In this document: positions 45,000 to 53,062 of the stretch, piece by piece
Numbering within the stretch: the first letter of the stretch is position 1
Layout: each line of letters starts with the position of its first letter
NCBI RefSeq assembly: GCF_037126465.1
Contig: NC_088202.1
Coordinates: 33,340,213-33,404,212 of the forward strand
Reading direction: 5' to 3'
DNA from: Ornithodoros turicata
Lineage: Eukaryota; Arthropoda; Arachnida; Ixodida; Argasidae
Length of the DNA: 64,000 nt
The notes under the pieces: generated by a model
Told to the model about the DNA's origin: nothing
What the model saw: only the letters and a program-made list of their open reading frames with translations
Database searches by the model: none
Translations under genes and position numbers: made by a program

Positions 45000-45071
45000 C
45001 GATGCGACAGCACCAGAGGACACGTGTTTCGCCGTGTTTGCGGCTCGTCGGCCCTGGGTAGCTGCACATCG
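45000..45071 (-). ncRNA. hammerhead ribozyme, inverted monomer a
   Basis: Same structure as the plus-array ribozymes. One change in the outer stem I (CGATGTG facing CGCATCG) turns a C-G pair into a U-G wobble, so pairing is retained. Confidence 0.8.
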
Positions 45072-45287
45072 TTCGGGATTGGCAAACCAGGGGTCACTCA
45101 GCGAGCGATATACACCTGGGAGGGTGACTGAGCACTCCTCAATGCCACAGTGCAAGCCAGTGAATTATAAAGAAAGGAAAAAAGCCATTAAAAAATAAGA
45201 AAAATGACGCTAGATGTGTTTGAAATTCAAACTTACAGATTAAGATGGCTTCTATGGCTGCACGTAGAAAAACAGATACTCATGGAA

Positions 45288-45359
45288 CGATGCGACAGCA
45301 CCAGAGGACACGTGTTTCGCCGTGTTTGCGGCTCGTCGGCCCTGGGTTGCTGCACATCG
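45288..45359 (-). ncRNA. hammerhead ribozyme, inverted monomer b
   Basis: As monomer a, with one further change in the stem I internal loop region (GGTTGC for GGTAGC on the plus strand). Confidence 0.8.
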
Positions 45360-45612
45360 TTCGGGATTGGCAAACCAGGGGTCACTCAGCGAGCGATATA
45401 CACCTGGGAGGGTGACTGAGCACTCCTCAATGCCACAGTGCAAGCCAGTGAATTATAATGAGGGCGAAACACGTGTCCTCTGGTGCAGTCGCATCGTTCC
45501 ATGAGTATCTGTTTCTCTGCGTGCAGCCATACAAGCCATCGTAATATGTAATTTTGAATTTCAAACACGTCTAGTGTCATTTACTTGTTTCTTTAAGAGC
45601 TTTTTTCCCTCA

Positions 45613-45685
45613 TTATAATTCACTGAGGCCCAACAAGGCCGAAACAGCTGTCCAGTACTGGCATGGCGACGTTTGAGTTACAAAC
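45613..45685 (+). repeat. truncated retrozyme-like unit fused to satellite
   Basis: Satellite-type sequence (CATTATAATTCACT) is joined directly to GAGGCCCAACAAGGCC-GAAACAGCTGTC, the stem II to cleavage-site part of a hammerhead. It is followed by a stem I 3' strand with no partner upstream, then AGTTACAAACATATATA. The 5' core strand is missing, so it is inactive. The breakpoint lies within the ribozyme. Confidence 0.7.
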
Positions 45686-45703
45686 ATATATATATATATA
45701 TAG

Positions 45704-46620
45704 GTGTTCTAACTACTGATTTTTATCGTAAGCCCACGGATTCCCAGCAGTATTTGTCATTCAACAGTTGCCACCCACGACACACAAAATTGGCTATCCC
45801 CTACAGCTAGGCTCTGCGATACAGGAAAATTTGCTCAAACGATGATGACCTGGGAAGGAATCTTAACCCACTAAAACAAACATTTGTAGACCGTCAATTT
45901 CCGGCCAACCTAGTCCAAGACGCCTTGAACAAGGCTCGGAAAGTCGATCGCCAAAGCTTATTCCACGAACAAAAAACAACTAAAAAATGATACCGTAAAC
46001 TTAACTGTAACATTCCCTGGTAACATCCCAAATATTAACCATATACTGAATCGCCATCATAGCATCCTACTCCCGACCAAATTTTCCCCGACCCACCACG
46101 TGTCACCTACAGACGTGCACGCAACTTACAAGATAGCTTAGTTCGCTCTAAAGTAACAGAACCAGAGAATTCACCAACTGGCTGCCATTCATGCAACGGT
46201 CGTAGATGTCAGATTTGCAAACTAATGCAAACGGCTCAATCCGTTAAGAGCACACACTCTAACTTTTCCGTCAAAATCAACGCAGATCTAGATTGCAACT
46301 CCTCTAACGTTGTCTACTTAATTCAGTGTAACGCTTGCCAAGCACAGTACGTAGGCCAGACGAAAATGTCTTTTCGAATTGGGTTCAATAACCACCGATC
46401 AGACGCGACAAAAAAACCAAATCTTCCAGTTTCGCGCCATTTCAGCCAACCGGGCCATTCAATTAACGAAGTTTCAATTTTTTCTTCTTCAATCAAACTT
46501 TGCTTCCGATCGATCACGAGAACAACGGGAATCTTACCTTATGTACAAATTCCAGTCCGTCATTAACGAAGACCCTGGTATATTGTCAACAATAAGAACT
46601 CTGACTGCTTAGATAAGGTA
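45704..46620 (+). pseudogene. Penelope-like element fragment (RT end, linker, GIY-YIG)
   Basis: Encodes the end of the reverse transcriptase domain (TDFYRKPTDSQQYLSF), a linker with stops near 45808 and 45987, and the GIY-YIG-type endonuclease from 46225 (CNSSNVVYLIQCNACQAQYV, then GQT). The C-terminus near 46560 is in a shifted frame. Homologous to the fuller copy at 53063-54634 but clearly diverged. 5'-truncated. Confidence 0.85.
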
Positions 46621-46817
46621 CTGCTTTATTTTCTTTTCAGCCGGACTCCTGACACCCTCCAACCCCAAGGGCGATGATCTCTCGCCTGGACTTGACACAA
46701 CAACATTACCGAGCTTGACCCTAACGACCGCAAGTGGTGCGAACCCCAACTGTGACGTCATGCTACACATGTAGAAAAGCTTCAAGACACCCTTTATCTC
46801 AACGTTCACTGTATCTG

Positions 46818-46849
<32 letters not shown>

Positions 46850-46854
<5 letters not shown>

Positions 46855-47030
46855 AAGTAGCGCGGCCTCCAGAGGTGTTGCTAACACCCTGGAACATTGA
46901 TGTCTTGCAAAGACACAGTGTCTGTGCCGACCCAAGAGCGTGTCACATCCCTACGCTGTGCCGATGAGAGCCAAAAAGCTCGAAACGGCCGTCCACAGCT
47001 GGGATTGTGGCACGCTTGAATTGTAAACAT
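46850..47030 (+). repeat. retrozyme-like unit with hammerhead (dispersed unit 3)
   Basis: Bounded by (TA)n on both sides. It carries the GCGGCCTCC..AGG, GGAACATTGA.GTCT and GCCGACCCAAG blocks shared with the units at 31785 and 51600, then a full hammerhead, and ends AATTGTAAACATATATA. Confidence 0.75.
46936..47016 (+). ncRNA. type-I hammerhead ribozyme (dispersed unit 3)
   Basis: Core CCGATGA (46961-46967), stem II GAGC/GCTC with CAAAAA loop, GAAA, palindromic stem III ACGGCCGT, cleavage after GTC (46991-46993). Stem I pairs AGCGTG.CACA.TCCC..GCTGTG with CACAGC..GGGA.TGTG.CACGCT, an extensive helix. The second core base is C instead of the consensus U. Confidence 0.8.
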
Positions 47031-47057
47031 ATATATATACACATATATATATATATA

Positions 47058-47414
47058 GATACTCATTGAACGATGCGACAGCACCAGAGGACACGTGTTT
47101 CGCCGTGTTTGCGGCTCGTCGGCCCTGGGTAGCTGCGCATCGTTCGGGATTGGCAAACCAGGGGTCACTCAGCGAGCGATATACACCTGGGAGGGTGACC
47201 GAGCACTCCTCAATGCCACAGTGCAAGCCAGTGAATTATAAAGAGGGGGGGAAAGCCATTAAAGAATAGGTAAATGATGCTAGACGTGTTTGAAATTCAA
47301 ACTTACAGTTAAGATGGCTTCTATGGCTGCACGTAGAGAAACAGATACTCATTGAACGATGCGACAGCACCAGAGGACACGTGTTTCGCCGTGTTTGCGG
47401 CTCGTTGGCCCTGG
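47058..47414 (-). repeat. ribozyme satellite, inverted block 2
   Basis: One full and one partial minus-oriented monomer. At 47414/47415 orientation flips to plus; the flip cuts the second inverted ribozyme within its stem I, just after the core strand. Confidence 0.85.
47071..47142 (-). ncRNA. hammerhead ribozyme, inverted monomer c
   Basis: Identical in all core and stem positions to the plus-array ribozymes, including the CGATGCG/CGCATCG outer stem. Confidence 0.82.
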
Positions 47415-47487
47415 CATTGAGGAGTGCTCGGTCACCCTCCCAGGTGTATATCGCTCGCTGAGTCACCCCTGGTTTGCCAATCCCGAA

Positions 47488-47559
47488 CGATGCGCAGCTA
47501 CCCAGGGCCGACGAGCCGCAAACACGGCGAAACACGTGTCCTCTGGTGCTGTCGCATCG
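47488..47559 (+). ncRNA. hammerhead ribozyme, array monomer 1
   Basis: Core CCGACGA, stem II GCCG/CGGC with CAAACA loop, GAAA, palindromic stem III ACACGTGT, cleavage triplet GTC. Stem I: 6 bp next to the core, a 3x1 internal loop, 4 bp (CAGC/GCTG), one bulged T, then 7 bp (CGATGCG/CGCATCG). Confidence 0.85.
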
Positions 47560-47773
47560 TTCAATGAGTATCTGTTTCTCTACGTGCAGCCATAGAAGCC
47601 ATCTTAACTGTAAGTTTGAATTTCAAACACGTCTAGCATCATTTACCTATTCTTTAATGGCTTTTCCCCCCTCTTTATAATTCACTGGCTTGCACTGTGG
47701 CATTGAGGAGTGCTCGGTCACCCTCCCAGGTGTATATCGCTCGCTGAGTGACCCCTGGTTTGCCAATCCCGAA

Positions 47774-47845
47774 CGATGCGCAGCTACCCAGGGCCGACGA
47801 GCCGCAAACACGGCGAAACACGTGTCCTCTGGTGCTGTCGCATCG
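47774..47845 (+). ncRNA. hammerhead ribozyme, array monomer 2
   Basis: Same structure; core 47794-47800, predicted cleavage between 47826 and 47827. Confidence 0.85.
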
Positions 47846-48058
47846 TTCAATGAGTATCTGTTTCTCTACGTGCAGCCATAGAAGCCATCTTAACTGTAAG
47901 TTTGAATTTCAAACACGTCTAGCATCATTTACCTATTCTTTAATGGCTTTCCCCCCTCTTTATAATTCACTGGCTTGCACTGTGGCATTGAGGAGTGCTC
48001 GGTCACCCTCCCAGGTGTATATCGCTCGCTGTGTGACCCCTGGTTTGCCAATCCCGAA

Positions 48059-48130
48059 CGATGCGCAGCTACCCAGGGCCGACGAGCCGCAAACACGGCG
48101 AAACACGTGTCCTCTGGTGCTGTCGCATCG
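48059..48130 (+). ncRNA. hammerhead ribozyme, array monomer 3
   Basis: Same structure, all core bases conserved. The monomer differs upstream of the ribozyme (CTGTGTGACC for CTGAGTGACC). Confidence 0.85.
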
Positions 48131-48344
48131 TTCAATGAGTATCTGTTTCTCTACGTGCAGCCATAGAAGCCATCTTAACTGTAAGTTTGAATTTCAATCA
48201 CGTCTAGCATCATTTACCTATTCTTTAATGGCTTTCCCCCCCTCTTTATAATTCACTGGCTTGCACTGTGGCATTGAGGAGTGCTCGGTCACCCTCCCAG
48301 GTGTATATCGCTCGCTGAGTGACCCCTGGTTTGCCAATCCCGAA

Positions 48345-48416
48345 CGATGCGCAGCTACCCAGGGCCGACGAGCCGCAAACACGGCGAAACACGTGTCCTC
48401 TGGTGCTGTCGCATCG
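48345..48416 (+). ncRNA. hammerhead ribozyme, array monomer 4
   Basis: Same structure, all core bases conserved. Confidence 0.85.
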
Positions 48417-48630
48417 TTCAATGAGTATCTGTTTCTCTACGTGCAGCCATAGAAGCCATCTTAACTGTAAGTTTGAATTTGAAACACGTCTAGCATCATT
48501 TACCTATTCTTTAATGGCTTTTCCCCCCTCTTTATAATTCACTGGCTTGCACTGTGGCATTGAGGAGTGCTCGGTCACCCTCCCAGGTGTATATCGCTCG
48601 CTGAGTGACCCCTGGTTTGCCAATCCCGAA

Positions 48631-48702
48631 CGATGCGCAGCTACCCAGGGCCGACGAGCCGCAAACACGGCGAAACACGTGTCCTCTGGTGCTGTCGCAT
48701 CG
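48631..48702 (+). ncRNA. hammerhead ribozyme, array monomer 5
   Basis: Same structure, all core bases conserved. Confidence 0.85.
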
Positions 48703-48916
48703 TTCAATGAGTATCTGTTTCTCTACGTGCAGCCATAGAAGCCATCTTAACTGTAAGTTTGAATTTCAAACACGTCTAGCATCATTTACCTATTCTTTAA
48801 TGGCTTTTCCCCCCTCTTTATAATTCACTGGCTTGCACTGTGGCATTGAGGAGTGCTCGGTCACCCTCCCAGGTGTATATCGCTCGCTGAGTGACCCCTG
48901 GTTTGCCAATCCTGAA

Positions 48917-48988
48917 CGATGCGCAGCTACCCAGGGCCGACGAGCCGCAAACACGGCGAAACACGTGTCCTCTGGTGCTGTCGCATCG
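48917..48988 (+). ncRNA. hammerhead ribozyme, array monomer 6
   Basis: Same structure. The only nearby change is CCTGAACG for CCCGAACG just before stem I. Confidence 0.85.
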
Positions 48989-49201
48989 TTCAATGAGTAT
49001 CTGTTTCTCTACGTGCAGCCATAGAAGCCATCTTAACTGTAAGTTTGAATTTCAAACACGTCTAGCATCATTTACCTATTCTTTAATGGCTTTCCCCCCT
49101 CTTTATAATTCACTGGCTTGCACTGTGGCATTGAGGAGTGCTCGGTCACCCTCCCAGGTGTATATCGCTCGCTGTGTGACCCCTGGTTTGCCAATCCCGA
49201 A

Positions 49202-49273
49202 CGATGCGCAGCTACCCAGGGCCGACGAGCCGCAAACACGGCGAAACACGTGTCCTCTGGTGCTGTCGCATCG
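49202..49273 (+). ncRNA. hammerhead ribozyme, array monomer 7
   Basis: Same structure, all core bases conserved; the monomer shares the CTGTGTGACC variant with monomer 3. Confidence 0.85.
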
Positions 49274-49486
49274 TTCAATGAGTATCTGTTTCTCTACGTG
49301 CAGCCATAGAAGCCATCTTAACTGTAAGTTTGAATTTCAAACACGTCTAGCATCATTTACCTATTCTTTAATGGCTTTTCCCCCTCTTTATAATTCACTG
49401 GCTTGCACTGTGGCATTGAGGAGTGCTCGGTCACCCTCCCAGGTGTATATCGCTCGCTGAGTGACCCCTGGTTTGCCAATCCCGAA

Positions 49487-49558
49487 CGATGCGCAGCTAC
49501 CCAGGGCCGACGAGCCGCAAACACGGCGAAACACGTGTCATCTGGTGCTGTCGCATCG
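49487..49558 (+). ncRNA. hammerhead ribozyme, array monomer 8
   Basis: Same structure except GTGTCATCTGG for GTGTCCTCTGG: the base after the cleavage site changes from C to A, which breaks the first stem I pair. Confidence 0.8.
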
Positions 49559-49694
49559 TTCAATGAGTATCTGTTTCTCTACGTGCAGCCATAGAAGCCA
49601 TCTTAACTGTAAGTTTGAATTTCAAACACGTCTAGCATCATTTACCTATTCTTTAATGGCTTTTCCCCCCTCTTCATATATATATATATATATC

Positions 49695-51590
49695 CGCTCC
49701 TTGCACCAAGCAGGTGGAGCCAGCGTCGTATGTCCCCTACCGGCGCTGCGCAAAATGTTGGGTAGTAAAGGGTGCGTATCCTCGCTTGCTTTGACTACAC
49801 GATTTGACTGCGTTGCGGCTGTTCCCGCTCTACTTGGCCTTAGAAATACTGTAGCTAAAGTTGTTGGTTGTTGTTATGACACGGTTTCTGGCCCATGAAC
49901 TGCCTGGACACTTTTTTGGACAAAGTAGCGCTGTCAAAGGGTCAAGGATCTGTGAATGCACATCATTCGGCTGAAGATTTCCCGGGGTATTGTCGTAACG
50001 TGTGCTGGCTTAGACTCATACCAAAATCCTTGACTTTTGCGAAATTCTATTTCCGCACGCATGTAATCTCAGAAGTTGTCGATTTGCGCAATTGTTATGT
50101 TGCGGTTGAACGGTTATGGTATTCTTATGGTTTTTGTTAGATATGTAGAGTTAAAACACGCGGAGAGGTAGGTCACGGCTACGTTGGTCCCTGAGTTTGC
50201 ATAAGCTGTTCACAAACGGTACAGGTGACAATGAATTTCAATTAAAATTGCCGCGGATACTGAGCTGGCCCTTGGCCTGGTGGCTCTCTGGTATCAACGA
50301 AATTATGTTTGTGAGAGCGCATTGCACAACTTTAATAGTATATTCTGCAGAAACGTTCGAAATGAAAATGAAATTTCGAAAATGCAGAACTACACAGCAA
50401 TTTTTAGACATTCTTTCATTGAACAGTAGACATGACGGCACCTTTAGCTTAATAATTACGTAAGGTCTCTTGAGGTTCATGATTAAAAGCGTTAAAACCC
50501 CAGTGCCGGGGAGCTAAAAAGTCAGACGCATGCACAGACGCCGTTTTGCGTTGTTGCCGTTTAGAAAGCCCTGTAATGAGAGGGGTGGATTTCCGCGTAA
50601 TTTGCTGCACACTTAATACTGAGTTTCAGTATAACCGTGGTATAACGTACGCTGACGCCTTTGCGCACGTAAGGGAAAGCGTTGGTGGTTCGCACGCGCA
50701 AGACACAAGCAGCGCATTGCGCAGAACCAAGAGGCTATCCCTTACGTATACGCAAAAGCGACAGCGCACGTACGGTATGCTAAAACTCACTATCATCTAT
50801 TACGGGCCTTTCCTATCAGGATGATCGTGTAGTGCCGCAATTTCACCTCTCCCTCGAATTCCACAAGGAATGTATCAAAAGAGAACACCAACCCATCCGC
50901 CAGAAACGTGCAAACGTAAAACACACCGCACAAAAAAAAAAAAAAGAAACAAAAGCATACGAAGAAAAAGAAAGCAGTAAAAACCAGCAACCGTAAAAAT
51001 GTCAAACCCACGAAAGAAAGTGGGAGTATTCGACTCCTTTTTCATTTCGGCGAGATTTGCCTGGCTGGAGTCATGCATAGCAAGCTCGTCGCGTCTTATA
51101 CATGTTTCATTACAAAAAATTACAAACGTGCAGTGTAACTTTGTCTAACCTAGAGCCACCAAATAAATGTGCGCTGTACTGAGCGATTGTAATATGCTTC
51201 GCTTGAGTGGACACCATTTAGCGAGACAAGTCAAACCGAAGGAAAGCAGGAGACCCGCCCGAAGTTACTACTCAAATGTTAACACGTGGCTGGTAGAGGG
51301 CGCTCCACCTGCTGGAGAAACTCCACTGCAAGGAGCGGATAGTTTAAAGAGATTGATATATCAGACGGCTGCGAAGTTGAAAAAAAGTAAAATAATAAGA
51401 CGTGGGCGACAGATTACAGGAAAGTTAACAAACTAGTTTATTTAGTGGGTAATCTAGCAGAAAGATTATAATGTACTATGAAATGGTTAAAATATTCTTT
51501 GAATTGTTTCATAGTATATTATAAGCTATATCTACATTATCTATATTATTATATGTATCTATAATTATATATCTATACATATATATATGT
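49695..51590. other. no gene recognised
   Basis: Only short frames. A purine-rich, A-rich run lies at 50925-50980. AT-rich sequence with repeated TATATCTA words leads into the (TA) region at 51540-51590. Confidence 0.5.
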
Positions 51591-51594
51591 TTAC

Positions 51595-51845
51595 AATTTG
51601 ATCGTGCCCTCCCAGCCAAGGACAGCTGTTTCGGTCTACTTGGACCTCGTCAGCCTGGCGCAGGGAAGTGACACGATCTTGGATCGGCGCAACAGTGCGT
51701 CTCGGCGAGACGTCAATGTTCCACGGTGACGGCGTCACCTGTGGAGGCCGCAGTGCAAGCCAGCAAGTACATATACAAAGGAAAAATAGCCGAAGCTCTG
51801 TAGCTGCACGCTACAGAGCTTCGGCTATTTTTTCTTTGTATATAT
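51595..51845 (-). repeat. retrozyme-like unit with hammerhead and foldback end (dispersed unit 2)
   Basis: Reverse orientation of the 31785 unit: hammerhead at 51600-51678, then the shared GACGTCAATGTTCCAC, TGTGGAGGCCGCAGTGCAAG and AGTACATATACAA blocks. The unit ends in a hairpin: arms 51772-51803 and 51811-51843 containing ATAGCCGAAGCTCTGTAG and its inverse. Confidence 0.75.
51600..51678 (-). ncRNA. type-I hammerhead ribozyme (dispersed unit 2)
   Basis: Minus strand: core CTGACGA (51653-51647), stem II GGTC/GACC with CAAGTA loop, GAAA, palindromic stem III ACAGCTGT, cleavage triplet GTC. Stem I pairs GATCGTGTCACTTCCC with GGGAGGGCACGATC. It matches consensus at every core position. Compared with unit 1, stem II changes from GCTCT/AGAGC to GGTC/GACC while staying paired. 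Confidence 0.87.
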
Positions 51846-51904
51846 ATATATATATATTCCTATATTCCTATTCCTATATTATATATATATTCCTATATTC
51901 CTAA

Positions 51905-52690
51905 AGTAGGCGAACCCACTAGCCATCCGGCGGGCTGTCATCCATGTAATGGCAGGAGATGCCAGATTTGCAAGTTAATGCAGACCGCACAAACGGTCAG
52001 AAGTACGAATTCCAACTTTACCGTCAAGATCAACGCAGACGTAGACTGTAACTCATGCAACGTTATCTATCTAATCCAATGCAACACATGCCGGGCCCAA
52101 TACGTGGGTCAGACAAAAACTTCTTTCCGAATTAGATTCAACAATCACCGATCGGATGCTACCAAGAAACCTAATCTTCCAGTGTCACGCCATTTCAAAC
52201 AACCAGAACATTCAATCAGCGAAGCCTCAGTTTTTATTCTCCAGTCGAACTTTACCTCCGACCGCTCCCGGGAGCAACGGGAATCTTACCTAATTTACAA
52301 ATTCCGATCGGCCATTAACGAGGACCCTGGCATGCTGTCAACAATAAGAAGTCTAACAACCTAGATAAGACCCTGTTGCCTTTTCTCGTTTCAGCCAGAT
52401 CAAAATCCCCACTGACCCACAAGGACGATGACCCCACTCCTGGACCTGACACAAAAACGCTCTAGAATTTCCCCAATTGACAACCGCCAGGTGGCGGGAA
52501 TTTCCCCCAACCGACCACGTCATTCTCAAGCCCCTTATCAGCCTCGTGGTCACATTTAGCTCTTTTGTCCCGAAGAAGGCGGAGCTTCCGCCGTAACGTA
52601 GACATCCTCCCTAACTTTTATGATTTTTAAGTTTTAATAAACCCCTTTTTTGTTACTTCCCCTACTTTCGTCTTCTGTCTCCCATTTATT
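51905..52690 (+). pseudogene. Penelope-like element fragment (GIY-YIG and 3' tail)
   Basis: An open frame from the CHPCNGRRCQICKLMQ zinc-like motif (51935) through the GIY-YIG-type endonuclease (VIYLIQCNTCRAQYVGQT) to the stop at 52362-52364. It is followed by a 3' tail with hairpin and AATAAA, ending before a (TA)n tract at 52697. The reverse transcriptase is missing. It is less decayed than 45704-46620 but truncated. Confidence 0.85.
52570..52600 (+). ncRNA. hammerhead-like hairpin in a Penelope tail
   Basis: CCGAAGA, an A, GGCGGA/TCCGCC stem with GCT loop, then GTAACGTA in place of GAAACGTC. Related to the other Penelope tails and probably inactive. Confidence 0.35.
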
Positions 52691-52692
52691 TC

Positions 52693-52729
<37 letters not shown>

Positions 52730-52817
52730 TATTCAATAAAGATCAGAAGTGGAGACGGTGCTTCTACAGGATAAGGAATAAAAGGGGGACTTTATTAAAA
52801 ACTAAGAGGGGGTATTC

Positions 52818-52848
52818 GACGTTTCGACAGCAGCGCTGTCTTCAACAG
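52818..52848 (-). ncRNA. hammerhead-like hairpin in a Penelope tail
   Basis: Minus strand: CTGTTGA, an A, GACAGC/GCTGTC stem with GCT loop, GAAACGTC. Identical to the plus copy at 55636-55666. The A6 position is T and an extra A precedes stem II. Confidence 0.4.
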
Positions 52849-53062
52849 GAATGGGATACTATGGTGACGCAAGACAATTGCAAAGAATGAGAGGGGAATA
52901 TGTACAAGGAGAGAGGGCAGCACACGTGCTTTGTCAAACAAAGATAAAGGGGTACAATGAATCATAGGCAGTCAAGTTCTTCGCCGGAGGGCAATGATTT
53001 CCTGGGGTGACCAACCGGGGAGTCTGAAAGAGATACAAAAGAGTGTATGTATTCTGAGAGAA

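Larger units (their letters stand above)
44890..45612 (-). repeat. ribozyme satellite, inverted block 1 (two monomers plus a turn-back)
   Basis: Two minus-oriented monomers about 288 bp apart (44890-45177, 45178-45465), then a plus-oriented half monomer (about 45463-45612). The half monomer begins inside the ribozyme at GGGCGAAACACGTGTC, after the 5' core strand. Confidence 0.88.
47415..49673 (+). repeat. hammerhead satellite array, eight 285-286-bp monomers
   Basis: Monomers start (at CATTGAGGAG) at 47415, 47701, 47986, 48272, 48558, 48844, 49129 and 49414; spacing is 285 or 286 bp. They differ by only a few substitutions and by one base in a C-run. The final monomer is cut in its CCCCCCTCTT tract and joined to (TA)n at 49675. 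Each carries a hammerhead at offset +73 to +144. Near-identity indicates recent amplification. Repeated open frames on both strands (63-72 codons per unit) simply follow the period and are not credible genes. Confidence 0.95.

Noticed and set aside
45613..45660. A working hammerhead in the fused unit
   Set aside because: The 5' core strand and the 5' strand of stem I are missing; only stem II, GAAA and the cleavage site remain.
44890..49680. CRISPR-like array
   Set aside because: Repeats are contiguous 286-bp monomers without unique spacers, in a eukaryotic setting.
47429..49898. Repeated 63-189-codon open frames on both strands across the satellite
   Set aside because: They recur with the 286-bp period on both strands over the same DNA, which also encodes a ribozyme. 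They have no domain and are a by-product of the monomer sequence.
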